Assembly: GCA_021229015.1 (NCBI GenBank)
Contig: CM037778.1
Location: forward strand, 19,041,214 to 19,105,213
Direction of reading: 5' to 3'
DNA length: 64,000 nucleotides
Source: Solen grandis
Lineage: Eukaryota; Mollusca; Bivalvia; Adapedonta; Solenidae
Positions 1-11,600 of the stretch are shown piece by piece (the stretch's first letter is position 1; every line of letters begins with the position of its first letter). The translations under genes were made by a program, and so were the position numbers. The notes under the pieces were generated by a model. The model was not told the DNA's origin. It made no database searches and saw nothing but the letters and a program-made list of their open reading frames with translations.

Positions 1-172
1 TTTTCATGTGAGGAAGCCTTCCAGCTGGCTTGCGGTAGGTCGGTGGTTTTACCTGGGTACCTCTGTGTACTCAGGGTCTTCCTCCACCTGTAAATAGCTG
101 GACGTCGCTATATGATTGAAATACTATCGCAGCGACGGTAAACCCCAATACAACAATAACAATATTTTGGCA
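1..172 (+). repeat. SINE 3' part (tRNA-derived family tail)
   Basis: Contains AGGTCGGTGGTTTTACC, then ACTATCGCAGCGACGGTAAACCCC and a CAA/AAT-rich tail. The same layout (GGTCGGTAG, ACCATCGCGGCGATGGTAAA, AAC-AAT tail) recurs at 61306-61410, and a relative ending in GTTAAACCCAACAAACAAAC lies at 7051-7352. Seen: shared tail. Inference: 3' part of a SINE. The 5' head is outside the window. Confidence 0.5.
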
Positions 173-3100
173 AAGTTTGATAACCAGCCAGATTGTCCTA
201 GACACTCTGAGTTATGGCCCTTGACTTGATGAAAAATTGCTAAATTAACAGTGTCTGTTCTCTAAATCAAATGTGAACCAGTCTTTACCAAACTTTATTA
301 CAATGTGTATTGGCACAGTATTTAGATCAGGTATGAAAACCAGTGAAAGGAAGTATTTTGGGAAAACCAGCGCTTTGTTTTTGTAGGGTATCATATTCAA
401 ATTAACTATAAATTTTTTTTGCAAAAAGTAACCTGAAAGTATTTGTGTATGAATAAATACCTTCATCATTTGACTATTGTGCACATTTTTCTCATACTTT
501 TCTTTAGCCATGCCCCACTTATTGCAGAAGTCACATTGGGCAGTTAACATATTGTACATTGTTACAGATTCTTTGTGTCACCTGCTGTAAGCAGTCACTT
601 CCCTATTGTCTGCCTGTCCATCTGTGTGGACGTCTGTATGTCCGTCAAACTTTTTCCATCACACTTCAGCAGATGTCACTTCTTTTACAAAGAACACTCT
701 TGTTGTTCATATTGTCTGTAAATTTTTTTTTTTTAAAAAAAATTGTTTCCAAAACATTTGAATTTAATTAAATTGTAAAATAAAGGATTGTGTAAATGAT
801 TAGTTGATGACATACAGCCTGGCGTTGTGTTTGCATTGTCTTTATCTACCACTTATATGACCATTTTCATTGTTGGCAATGTTCTATGTTAGTGATGGAA
901 TCGGACTGAAAAATCACTATCGATTATTCGAAGACAAAACCGATCTACTATCGATTATTAATTGAAAACATATCAGAGAATCATTTGGCTGGACAGAGCA
1001 TGTGAAACCTTTCCCTGATACACAACTTTAGAGGACAACATTTTAAACACACGTGTTTTGGTTGCAATATAAACAAAAAAATATTTGTTCAGTCAAGTTG
1101 TATATTTTTTGTATATTTTTCATGTTAAGAATAAAAATTTCATACAAATAACCTTTTCCCTCATAGAGGATACCATGAAAAGACCTATGCGAACAGCATA
1201 AAACCAGATCAGCCTGCGAGTAACTCGCAGGCTGATCAGGTTTTATGCTGTTTGCTGCTCCTCAGTGGTCTGGTAATGAGGATTTTACAATTAAATTTGG
1301 TAAGGTTTGAGTTTGGCTTTCTGCAGATCAGGCTTTATGTGGTTGGTACCTATTGAGTGGGTCAAAATGAGTCTATATGAGGGAAAGGGATAACTTATTG
1401 AATTATTTGCATCTTTAACCCTTCCCATCTCAAATCATATATTTAGGAGCAATATTTTAAGTTTTAATGTCACATTCACCATAGGGTGTAGAAAATGTTG
1501 TGTAGAAGGAAAAGTTGGTCAATAAACTCAATATGAGTAACATCTATGCTAACATAATTTTCTAAAGCTTTCAGCAGCTCTAGTATTTCAATATCCTAAC
1601 AAGTCATTTAATACAATAAACTGATTATTTGGTTTCAAAACACTGTTTTCTCTTTAAAAAAATAATCCATATAAAACTGATATTTCATGACGATTTTTGG
1701 CATTACTCATGATGGATACGTCAAAAATATAAACCTTTTCTTTCCCCCATTCAAGCAGTTAAAAGTTAAAATTTTAACACTCAACTAAAACATAGTTGGA
1801 AATGAATATCAAGTTTTGACATTTCATTGGTAGACAAAGCTAGATAAAACAAGAAATTGCTCTAAAAATTTAGGGGGAAAAAAATGGCACTGTATGTGAA
1901 AAAGTGGATGGGGTATTTTTTTTACAACCTATTAATATTGGCATATTGCTGTACACATATTCAAATTTTCCCTCGTAGGTGGGCCTGGCCTTAACTTTTT
2001 AAACCTTAAATAATCCCATACCCCTTGGGTATGGGAATAATGCTGTTTGGACATTGTGTGCAAACTCCTCCGCAGTATTCACCTCCGCTTATAATTTTAG
2101 AGCATGCAAGGTAGATCACTGTGGAGAAGTTTGGTGAGTAAAAGTCCCTTCCCATAGCAGAAAGAGTAAAGTTGACAGGAAGTTAATCGATAGTTGAAAA
2201 TTCACAATCGATTATCGTCGACGTCAGGTTCCAGCGACAGATATCAGTTTTTTTCGACAATTGAGACAACACTAATGTTCATAATCTTTGAATAATTGAT
2301 TCTGATATTAGTTGAGGTATTTAACTTTTTTGTCATGACAATTGTGTACTTAAATACCCATGGTAAAGTGACAGAAAGTCCGGTATCTTGATTTTCAAAA
2401 ATAATCCTCAAACTATTAGGGATAATGAATGTCAAGTTAAAATTTTAATTGCATGTGAATACTCAGAATACATGTAATTAATAATTGACATACATTTTCT
2501 GACTAGCAGAAGCAGTAGAACAAGTCATCTTGAGTAAAATCAAGCAAAGGGCCAAACATGATTCCAATATGGTTGTTTAAACAAATAATGAAGCAGGCAT
2601 TACACACATTCCTAATTCTCAGTGAACTATATCAGCAGTTAAATTATCCTTGGAAATAGTTTTCTGAAATTATAGATTCTTTCACAAGTTTACACTTCAC
2701 AAACATGAAAGAAATGACATTTAAGTTTGCTATTAGATACTATTGTTTTGCCATCATGTGGCAGGAATATGTTCTGATTTAGAATAATTAACGACTTTGT
2801 TTATTTTCTCTATCGTTACTTAATATAGACTGCCCCAGTTAGCCAGAAGAAAAGTCGCTTGCAGGAATTAGAACAAAATAGAACAAAGTCATCATGTTGT
2901 TATTCATTGAAAATACCCCGGCCAATTTTCCTGGCAATATGAAAGGCAAATCCTGTTTTGTCAATGGATTTCTGCATTTGACAAGTGCATATTTCAGCTA
3001 ACCATTCCTCAGGTCATTTCCGTGTCTAATTTTCTCTCATTATAGAATTTCTTGAGGAAAGAATGTAATGGATGTAAGAATTTATTTTGAATAGTATGGA

Positions 3101-3913
3101 GAGAGTTTCTCGTGAAAGCTTATTATCAGTTTTTGTGTCAATATTAGTAATGGGTAACATAATTTTATTAAATTACTGCCACACCTTGTTATTCTTACAT
3201 TATAAAATGTTGCTGAATGCTTTCTGATCAGGGTCTCCTCAGTTTGCTCATACAGTATTGCAGCTCAGATTGTAGACTGTCTGGCATAGAAAAATCCACT
3301 ATTTCATATTCCGTTTAAAATTTAGTAAAACAAGTTTTAGCCTACCAATAGTTCCTTCCGGTGCATTTCTTAACTTTGAGGTATTGGAATGAAAGCTGAT
3401 TTAGGTTTGACCAAAAGGGCACGCAACTTTTCCAAAATTTCTGACGAAAATCTGACTGTAAATAAGTTCATATTATCTTGGGAAATAAAGAGCTTTTTCA
3501 TAATTTCAGAAAATTCCCATCAATGACATAACTTTACATGTCATAGCACATCTGTACATACATCTACATATATGTGTTTTGTAACTTGCATGTGATCTAA
3601 AAGTTAATATGGCCAACTAAATGACGGTTCGAGGTATTACATAACTTCACGCTGGTAACCATCTCATTGTAAGATTTCTGAATGACACATAGTACTGAGT
3701 GGGAAAACATATTTTCAGATGCTTGTCTTACATGGAAAGTAGCGAGGAACGACTATAGGAACAACAATATTCAAGTCATAAATTTCAATTTGAATACACA
3801 TGATGTAAAGGGATATTTTTTTTCATTTATATTTTAATGTACTGGTACTTGCTCTTTGGCTTTGTATGTTTCATGATTCTATTTAACTGTGTATGATGGT
3901 TTGTATATTTTAG
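173..3913. other. Non-coding sequence upstream of the PKA exons
   Basis: No convincing exon was found here. Open frames at 245-559 (-), 559-771 (+) and 2244-2435 (-) are short, AT-rich and lack recognisable protein features. The stretch holds a degenerate TTAA-type MITE (1149-1393). That MITE may be nested in a larger element bounded by TTAGTGATGG near 893 and an inverted CACTAA near 2271, with TATCGATTATT-rich sub-ends. The 5' exons of the kinase regulatory subunit should lie upstream of this window, or are too short and divergent for me to see. Confidence 0.5.
1149..1393. mobile_element. MITE, TTAA family, copy 1 (with internal hairpin)
   Basis: Ends TAACCTTTTCCCTCATA and TATGAGGGAAAGGGATAA are near-perfect inverted repeats. 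The interior (ACCTATGCGAACAGCAT, GCTCCTCAGTGGTCTGG, CTGCAGATCAGGCTTTATGT) matches the second copy at 5915-6112. This copy also carries a ~60-bp palindrome centred near 1222 (arms GCATAAAACCAGATCAGCCT and its complement), absent from the second copy. It has no coding capacity. Confidence 0.75.
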
Positions 3914-4015
3914 GACAGGACAACATTCAGAAGAATTGTACTCAAGAATGCTTTCAACAAGAGAAAAATGTTTGAATCACTGCTGGAAAATGTGCCAATG
4001 CTGAAAACTCTAGAT
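3914..4015 (+). CDS. Prkar2: PKA type II regulatory subunit, exon 1 of 3 seen
   Basis: A 34-codon exon in phase 0, preceded by TTTTAG and followed by GTAAGT. It begins D-R-T-T-F-R-R-I and contains K-R-K-M-F-E-S-L-L-E-N-V-P. In the RII family this stretch closes cyclic-nucleotide-binding domain A and forms the helix joining it to domain B. The RKMF version fits type II; type I subunits have RKMY-E-E-F here. The protein holds the catalytic subunit inactive until cAMP binds and is tethered to A-kinase anchoring proteins through its N-terminus (family knowledge; the N-terminus is not visible). Upstream exons coding the dimerisation domain, the inhibitor site and most of domain A were not found in the first 3.9 kb. 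Confidence 0.9.
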
Positions 4016-5770
4016 GTAAGTAAAAATCAAAGGTGGTGTGTTGGCATGTGTGTGTGTGTGTGTGTGTGGATTTCATTTAAGTTATGCAAGGAGATCTTTA
4101 CTTTGATGCTTATTATAGTTACTTTATACAGTGTTTTATACCAGGAAGGTCATTCTTATGTGCTCAGAGTGTGCATTTGGTCATAAATAGGGATTAAAAT
4201 GTCATTCATTCAAACAGATCGGCTAAGATTGATTACATTGGTTTGTGTGTGGGGGGGTATTTAATGTTTTCAGCCTGACCCATGCTTGTTGTCAGTGAAT
4301 TGCCTTTATATCAGCATAAGAAAAGTGAACCAATGCCAAACAAAATGCCATTTGATTCATTATTTATGTCTAGTATATATGTAGCCTGTATGTAAGATGT
4401 CATTATACCCCAGATACAAAGTATACGGGGGCTATATTGGAATCACGTGAGTCAGTGGTCGGTCAGTCTGTAGAAGAGATTTATCCGCCCTATTTTTTAG
4501 CTGCCTTTTGTAGGATTTTGATGAAACTTTACAAGACTGATAAATACCCTGCCTAGTTGTGCATATTGGTGGCACATCCTCATGATTCTCTTGATTTTGA
4601 ATTAGTTATGGCCCTTTGTTATATTTCTCAAGACTGTCTGACATGGTAACGGTAACTGTGACAAAGTGGTATTTTGGGGTATTCATCATTGCAAATCATT
4701 AGTAATTTTCCAAATGCATCTTGTTTGATATTCATTTTTTTTTTTTAAATAGTTCCTTATTCAAAACATTCTCTTTGGTGGTTTCTCCTTCAGTATTATG
4801 CATAGAATAAGCCAGATTTTGTTGAAAAAATCCTGATCAATGTTAAAGATAGACAGAGCTAAGACGCTGCTAGACTGGGATCTGTACTAGTCTAACATAA
4901 CATTCTTGAGAATTCCAGTTAAAAACAATTAAATGTCTGATAGGACTGAATCATTCCCAGAATTGCAGTTAAGGAGTGATGAAATTCTACGCCAATCATG
5001 TCACATGATCTTCACTTGAACAATATTTTATCAGTTATCGCTTTAGAAGCACTTGGAAAAAGATTCTGACATTTTGTTTAGTCATTATATAGTTCAGAGA
5101 AGGTATAAAGGCAGATTATATGTCTGGATCTGCCCCCCTAGGTCTTGAAATAAAGTGAACAAAACCTTTTCTTCTTATTTTGATATTTTTAAGGCGTAAA
5201 AAAGGTCCTAGAAATAATTTTGGTTTAAAATAGAATGCTAACATGCTCAGTATATCTCAGCAATCATTTATGGGATTGACTCAAAACTTCATAAAGGTGC
5301 TCATGGACATCAGACCATCAAGTTAGATAACTCTTAACTAAATTCATGGTAAATTGGCCTTTTTAAATTCAAATGTAACTCGGTGATCAGTGAATTTTCT
5401 TAAAATCAGACCATCATGTTAGGTAACTTTTGATTGAATGTACTGTAAAGTATAGCCCCTTTGAAATTGAATTTTTTTATTCAAAGCAAATAAGCAATGG
5501 AATAGTAGAGTTCACTGTCTATGGACTGCTCTTGTTTTAAGAAATCTTAGTTTTGAGTTGTTAGGGGAAAACAACAAAGAATGGAGGAAAAATGTACATA
5601 TATTGCATACCTGAGTTTTGTAGAAAATAAAATTTCATATCCCTGAATAGTTTATTTTATTTGATATATTCAATGCTAGTGAATTTGATATCTTTTTTAA
5701 ACACTGGTTTTGTGGCACTAAAATGATATTTTTGTTTTCTACAGATGATATGATATTGAACTATTTTCAG
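4016..5770 (+). other. Intron between PKA exons
   Basis: Starts GTAAGT and ends TTTTCAG. Contains a (GT)n tract at 4046-4069, a CATTT/GGGGGGG stretch near 4250, and the hairpin-headed repeat at 4404-4436 followed by its body (GTCAGTGGTCGGTCAGTCTG, then TTTTGATGAAACTTTAC) up to about 4700. No coding signal was seen. Confidence 0.7.
4404..4700 (+). repeat. Hairpin-headed interspersed repeat (TATACCCC family)
   Basis: A 33-base imperfect palindrome opens it: TATACCCC...GGGGGCTATA. A short GGTCGGTCAGTCTG run follows, then a body with GATTTTGATGAAACTTTAC and GAATTAGTTATGGCCCTTTG. The palindrome / GTCNGTC / GAAACTT plan is shared with elements at 9635, 13754, 14401 and 14570. The 3' limit is a guess. 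Confidence 0.5.
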
Positions 5771-5845
5771 GCTTACGAACGTATGAATATAGCTGATGCC
5801 TTGTTCTCAAAGACATTTGAAGCTGGGGATGTTATCATTAGACAG
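5771..5845 (+). CDS. Prkar2: PKA type II regulatory subunit, exon 2 of 3 seen
   Basis: A 25-codon exon, phase 0 at both ends, between TTTTCAG and GTAATA. It encodes A-Y-E-R-M-N-I-A-D-A-L-F then F-E-A-G-D-V-I-I-R-Q, the opening of cyclic-nucleotide-binding domain B. In RII proteins the matching segment is S-E-R-M-K-I-V-D followed by G-E-R-I-I-x-Q. It joins in frame to the exon at 3914-4015 and to the exon at 6702-6767. A TTAA-flanked MITE lies 70 bases downstream in the next intron. Confidence 0.9.
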
Positions 5846-5914
5846 GTAATAGTATTGTCTTACTTATTGATCTTACCACTGTAGGTGGTCTTAAAATTCA
5901 CCAACATTATACAG

Positions 5915-6112
5915 TTAACCCTTTCCCTCATAGAGGAAACCATGAAAGACCTATGCGAACAGCATTTATGCTGTTTGCTGCTCCTCAGTGGTCTGGAAAT
6001 GAGGATTTTGTATTTAAATTTGGTAAGGTTTAACTGTGGTTTTCTGCAGATCAGGCTTTATGTGGTAGCTATTGAGTGCGTTAAAATGAGTCTATATGAG
6101 GGAAAGGGTTAA
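5915..6112. mobile_element. MITE, TTAA family, copy 2, in PKA intron
   Basis: It has perfect 18-base outer inverted repeats, TTAACCCTTTCCCTCATA and TATGAGGGAAAGGGTTAA. TTAA may be the duplicated target, as in piggyBac-type insertions. At 198 bp it is too short to code a transposase. It shares the interior of the copy at 1149-1393 but lacks that copy's long palindrome, as if the hairpin had been excised (GAACAGCA joined to TTTATGCTGTTTGC). Confidence 0.85.
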
Positions 6113-6701
6113 ATATGGCAGGAGCACATTCCATCACTCTTGTTTTGCAAAATATTGGAGTAAATCTCCAAGTTGACATAGACAGTCACCACACTGATTA
6201 CTAGTGTTTGTTAAGGTATGACATATTTGGGTATTTTTATTACGGTGACAAGTACACTGAAATATGCCCCTAAGTATTTAAGTTTTACTTTGTGCACAGA
6301 ATTGCTGTTGGGTTTCGAGGTATTGTACCTTTACTGCACTTTTTGAATTGTGAGCTATGCTGAAATCAAGCACTCCCCATCTCGTCCCATCCTGTCCTGC
6401 CTATCCCCCTTTATAACAGCTAATGGTACACAAATGAAGTTCCGAAAAATTCTTCCTGTTACAAAAGGGTTGCATGGTATTGTATTTGGGGTGATACGGG
6501 TCAAGGTCATTGGTACATAAAATAATAGAATTCAGGTAGCTATGTTTCAGGTAAACAAGGACAAAACAACGCATGTGTGTATGGTATTAATTCCATTAAG
6601 GGAATAACAACCCATGAAAAGAAAATTTGCACAAAATTAATTCTTGACTATATTTTATGCTTATGAGGATATCAGCTTACAGTTTCTTATCTTTCCCACA
6701 G

Positions 6702-6767
6702 GGAGATGCAGCAGACTGTATGTACTTTGTGGAAGATGGTGAAGTAAAGATCACTGTGAAAAATATG
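6702..6767 (+). CDS. Prkar2: PKA type II regulatory subunit, exon 3 of 3 seen
   Basis: A 22-codon exon, phase 0, between CCCACAG and GTGAGT. It encodes G-D-A-A-D-C-M-Y-F-V-E-D-G-E-V-K-I, the beta-strand pair of cyclic-nucleotide domain B (family form G-E-K-A-D-x-F-Y-I-I-E-S-G-E-V). The next exons should code the phosphate-binding cassette (F-G-E-L-A-L...P-R-A-A). I could not find them between 6768 and the gap at 15384. The gene therefore has an intron longer than 8.6 kb, or its 3' end lies in the gap, or the scaffold is misjoined. Confidence 0.9.
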
Positions 6768-8867
6768 GTGAGTTCTTCCCCTGTTAGTAGGCTATTGCTT
6801 CCTTTACTGTGTATATCAAGGAGTCACAATGCCCTGATTGTATTGAGTAACTCCCTAACTCTATGGGTACCATGCCATACCAAACTGGAACAGAATTAAA
6901 CCAGATCAGCTAGAAACAAGTTGTATGCTTGCATGAAGCTCAGTGAAAACAAAATTCATATAACCCCTTATCTACCTAGCATAAATCTTTTTCAAACTGA
7001 TTTTTCTGTTTGCAAATCATTAATTTATGAACTTTAAAATCTAATTTACTGTTCGTTGTGGCTTAGGGGTTAATAGTGTTTGCCTCAGGAGCAGGAGGTG
7101 GTTAGTTTGATCAAAAACCATGAACTATCAACATCATTAAAAATGGTACTGGTACATGCCTGGCACTCAGGATATATACAGGGTAGTTCCAAGACTGGTT
7201 TGCCGGGTGTAAGAATAATGTGACTGGATGTGGTATCATGCCATATGTCTATGGCATGATATTGCAGTGTGCCAGCACTATGTCTGTCTCAATTAGACAG
7301 TCTCCAAATAACTGAAATACTGTCTGTGGGTTGTTAAACCCAACAAACAAACATAAAACCTATTTAGATTTCAGTTTTCTCTTAAGCTGACCAGGTTTCA
7401 TGCTGTTCTTGCATGGTATTGGAATGTGACAAGATGGTTCAGGTCACACCCATTTTGCACTTTATGTTAACAAACACTGTATTAATGCCCAGTGGCTACA
7501 GGTTAATATGACAGCTGGCTGTCATTAAATTGTCACCTCATGAAAACTTTTATAAAACTGACTTACTTCTCTATAAAGATACACACCAGTCAGCTAGTAC
7601 CTTGCAAGCTGGCAAAGTTTAAAACAGTGTATTCTGAAGAGAACATAGCATTTTTAAAACAAGGTCATCAAAGAATAACTTGCAGTTTGATCTGGTTCTA
7701 TTGTGGTTTAACCCAGTCTCTGATGTGCAACGTTATTTGTAGTTATTTAGTTTCAGATAGGCTCTTTCCTAGAAACCCATAGTATTGCACACCCCTGTAA
7801 GCTTGTTAGATCACATACTTCAGTGAAATATATAGCCAAATATGTGATAAATTTTATACCTACATCTCATTGATTTTACTGAAACAGGAAGTTAAACTTT
7901 ACAAAATCTGCTCAATTGAAACGCAATATTGAGAAAATCCCGGCAGTTATTGGTGCAGTGTGTATCAATATCATAATAAGAATGTCAGAAATTGAAATTT
8001 TATTAAGCATAGCTTTCTTGAAGTGGACACTACTTCATTATATGCAGTATTCCCCTCTAGGACATAAATGATAAAATCAGTATACAGATAGTGAATGTTG
8101 TCATGTTGAATCAATGGACTCTCACAAGTTTTACAGATATATTCAAGTTTAATCATCAGATTATCTAGTAGCTACACAGAAAGAACATGTAACCAATAGT
8201 GTATCTGGTTTGCATCAAAAGAACACAGGGGTTTGTGTTTGATACAGTTTGCCCTACTCCTAAATGGAAAACAAAGGTTCACTGCAAAAACTGGGAATGC
8301 AATCATTATATATAATACATAGCGATGGTTGGACTTAAATATAATGAACTGATTGTGAGGTTGCCATTCTCCACATGCACACAGGCATATTGATGTGATT
8401 AACAATAATTGTATCATTTAACCCATTTTACATCATGACCGTGGTGCAAGAAACCAGATAAGACTGGGAGTGTTTTAAGTCGAAAATGTTTTACAAGTTA
8501 CTTTTCCCTCTCATAGATAAAATATTGCAAGTAGCATAATACTTGATCAATCTGCAAGGCAGGTTTTGTACTAGACCCATTGATCAGTATCCTAGACTTT
8601 CATGTTGTAAAGAACAATACATTTTGTTGAGATTCCTGGATAGCTATTTGAGACAAGAGTTTAGTTTGCGTATTCATTGTGTTAAATTGAAATATATTCA
8701 TGAGCAATTTTAGTCTCCCTGAAAGAATTTATATGGCGCATAGTGTTGACGTTGTGTTCATATGTCTGTCCCACTTCTTGTCCGGATAACTGGTCAAAAT
8801 TGAATAAAACTTCCCTTCCAAGAGGATGTGTGTATACCATGAAAAATAAGTACATCCACAGGCTTGA
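6768..8867. other. Probable PKA intron, non-coding
   Basis: No exon is supported. Contains the SINE at 7051-7352 and otherwise unremarkable AT-rich sequence. Small open frames on both strands here (7540-7782 +, 7971-8156 -, 8172-8417 -, 8682-8912 -) show no family features or splice context. Confidence 0.5.
7051..7352 (+). mobile_element. tRNA-derived SINE
   Basis: The head has an A-box-like GTGGCTTAGGGGTTAA and a degenerate B-box-like GGTTAGTTTGATCAAAAACC, about 45 bases apart as in tRNA promoters. The body carries CTGGCACTCAGGATATA and ends TACTGTCTGTGGGTTGTTAAACCC then AACAAACAAAC. Seen: tRNA-like head and simple tail. Inference: a non-autonomous retroposon, old judging by the eroded B box. 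Confidence 0.7.
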
Positions 8868-9215
8868 CAGGGGTTTACTTAAGGATTTGACTTTCGCTTG
8901 TCCAGGGGGCAAGTTACTTTGAACATCTACTAGCCCCCAGTGAAAACAGGTTGCCCGATCTTAAAGTTAGTCGGTGTTTGTTAATGTTTAAAACTAAATT
9001 TGTGTAATATTAAGGTGAATTTTAGTTTTTATATATCAAAGACAATTTGCAAGCATTTTACCGCTGATACACTATAAAAAATAAAAAGAACAAAAGATTT
9101 CATTTACATAAATAAACTTGCCCACAGGGCTATCTTGTTTGAAAAACCACTTGCCCGCAGTGATTTTAACCCGGTGCGGGCAAGTGGACGTCCACTTAAG
9201 AAAACCCCTGCTTGA
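8863..9215. mobile_element. CAGGGG-ended MITE (hAT-like) with 5-bp target duplication
   Basis: The element runs from CAGGGGTTTACTTAAG (8868) to CTTAAGAAAACCCCTG (ends 9210), terminal inverted repeats with one mismatch. CTTGA flanks both sides (8863-8867 and 9211-9215). Subterminal GGGCAAGT/ACTTGCCC motifs repeat in opposite orientation. CAGGGG ends are typical of hAT elements; a 5-bp rather than 8-bp duplication fits the hAT5 group. No transposase is present. Confidence 0.75.
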
Positions 9216-9634
9216 GATATATGAAAATTTGTGCTTATTTTTCATAGTATACATTACCAGCATATTTTGATAATGTAAAGGTTTGTTTTTTACAACCAGA
9301 TTCCTGTTCAGCCCCTTCTGGCAAGAATTCAGTGAAACATAATAGGAAGCCTTACTATCCATGGGAAATAGGCATATTATCAGCTTGTTCTGGTTAGATA
9401 TTTTATGACCCTCTGCTATTTAGCATCCAGATTTTTGTCTGGACTGTTTCTCTGCAATCATTGATCGGAATTCATTGCAGTTGTTCAACAATTTTTGAGA
9501 AGTAATTGCTTCTTCTTTCGTTTTGCCAATACTAGTGCATTTTTAGCTTGATTATTCTAAGAATAGTGAGAGCTATCCTAGTCACCCTGGTGTCGACGTA
9601 ACACACAAGGTTACGGTTTTGTGTGAAAGTCTTC

Positions 9635-10640
9635 AGCTCACCTGATCACATGTGCTCAGGATGAGCTATAAGGATCAATGAATGTCTGTCGTTTGTCCGT
9701 CCATACATCCGTACATTTGTACTACTGACTTGAAACTTCATGTGTACATTATTGAGGACATGAACTTGTGCACTTGGGTATTTTCAATGAAATGCCGTTG
9801 AATTTGACAGAGTTATGGGCCTTTGTTTTTGAAAAATATGGAATTTTATGCTTGTGACACACGTAACCCTGAAAGTATTTGTACTACAGACTTGATACTT
9901 CATGGATATAATATTCAGCACATGACCTTGCACACCTGGGTATTATCATTGAACCACCATTGAAGTTGACAGAGTTATGGGCCTTTGTTTTTGAAAAATA
10001 TGGAAATTTATGCTTGTGACACACGTAACTCTGAAAGTATTTGTACTACAGACTTGATACCTGAAAGTATTTGTACTACAGACTTGATACTTCATGGATA
10101 TATTATTCGAGACATGAACTTCCACATCTGGGTATTTTCATTGAAACACAGTTGAATTTGACAGAGTTATGGGCCTTTGTTTTTTGAAAAATATGGAATT
10201 TTATGCTTATGACGTATGTACTGACAGTATTTGTACTACAGACTTGAAACTTCATGAGTATATTATATAGGAGATGAACTTGTGCACCTGGGTACTTTTG
10301 TTGAACCTTCGTTAAAGTTGACAGAGTTGTGGGTCTTTGTTTTTGAAAATTGGGAATTTTATGCTTGTTACGCATGTAACTTTAAAAGTAATTGTATTAC
10401 AGGCTTGAAACTTCATGAATATATTTTTCTCCCCCCTCCCCCCCAAAAAAAGAAAGAAAGAAAAAAGTGAGGTATATAGATTTGCCTTTGTCCATCCATC
10501 CCATTTGTGACACAGGTAATTCTGAAGGTATTTGTGCTACAGACTTCATGGATATATTACTCAGGACATGACTTGCGCTCCTGGGAGTTGGCCTTTGTTT
10601 TTGAAAATGCGACAGGTGGGGGCATCTGTGTCCTCTTGAC
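9635..10640 (+). repeat. Hairpin-headed repeat with ~160-bp tandem body
   Basis: It opens with the palindrome AGCTCACCTGATCACATGTG...CAGGATGAGCT (9635-9667), then GTCTGTCGTTTGTCCGTCCATAC. A body of about six tandem units of ~160 bp follows, each with GTACTACAGACTTGA(A/T)ACTTCATG, CACCTGGGTATTTTC, TTGACAGAGTTATGGGCCTTTG and TATGGAATTTTATGC. Unit starts lie near 9719, 9879, 10073, 10230, 10393 and 10529; the last is truncated. An A/G-rich patch interrupts the array at 10430-10466. Confidence 0.75.
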
Positions 10641-10999
10641 ACATTTCTAGTTAGTGAATTATTCCCCTATGTGAACTAAGGAATTTCTGGTTAAGATTAT
10701 GCGAGCAAATTCAATCTCCACAACCACCAAAAATATTCACTTCACTTCAGGGTCATAATTATACACCACTTACCAAGACCCATAACATTAGCATGGATTT
10801 TGAACTGAATTATTCCCCTTTGTGACCATATAAAAATACACCCATAATTATTTCAGTCATGTTAATGCTTTGACACTTTTTGTACTTGTTTATCCACATA
10901 AGTGAAATCAGTAGAAAAGAGCTGACACTATCATGTATTTTGACAGATACATGGCCCTTGAAAGATTCAGCATGGCTTTTTTGTGCACCGCCAACTCTG

Positions 11000-11600
11000 T
11001 GGGGGGGGGGGGGGGGGGGGGGCATGGATTTTCAGTCTGTGCATCCGTCAATGCGTCCGTCCGTTACACCTCAATTTACCTTTGCATTTTAGCTTTTTTT
11101 CTAAGAAGATGACTTCATATCTTTTTGAAACTAGGTACACATGTACAACATGATATGATCAATCTAATATTTATGGCTGTGACCAAATTTTCCTGTGGTA
11201 ACATGGTGAAATTGATTGTTCTGCTCAGGTTTTTTTTTTTTTTTTTAAAAACATCTTAAAGGTAAAAACTTTTTAATATTTATTCAAATTTATGGCTTAT
11301 ATTTCAAGGATGGGTGAATATGGTAAAATTGGTTGTTCTGAATTTGTGTTAAAGCTTTTTTTTCTATGAAGATGACTTCATATCTTCTTGAAACTGGACA
11401 TACATGTACATCATGATATGGATTACCGGTAGTATGAATTAAATTTTATGGCAGTGAGCTGGTAAAATTGGTTATTCTGCCCCAGGTTTTACCTCAGTAT
11501 TTAAGCTTCTTTTTCTATAAAGGTAAATTCACATCATCATGAAACTTTATACAAATTTACATCATTATATAAACTTTAAAAATACAAGGAAATATTTGGT
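11000..11600 (+). repeat. Poly-G tract followed by degenerate repeats
   Basis: A 23-base G run (11000-11022) precedes a GCATCCGTC...GCGTCCGTCCGTT stretch. Two to three diverged units follow, each carrying GATGACTTCATATCTT(T/C)TTGAAACT and ACATGTACA(A/T)CATGATATG (near 11108, 11370 and 11520). The layout again pairs a CCGTCCGT run with a GAAACT-containing tandem body. The G-run length is likely unstable or misread. Confidence 0.55.

Noticed and set aside
888..2275. A 1.4-kb transposon bounded by TTAGTGATGG and CACTAA with TATCGATTATT sub-ends
   Set aside because: The ends match over only about 8 bases and no target duplication could be aligned; kept as a remark, not as a feature.
8172..8417. 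Minus-strand open frame starting with a hydrophobic, signal-like stretch
   Set aside because: 81 codons, no conserved features, no promoter, splice or repeat-protein context; typical chance frame in AT-rich DNA.
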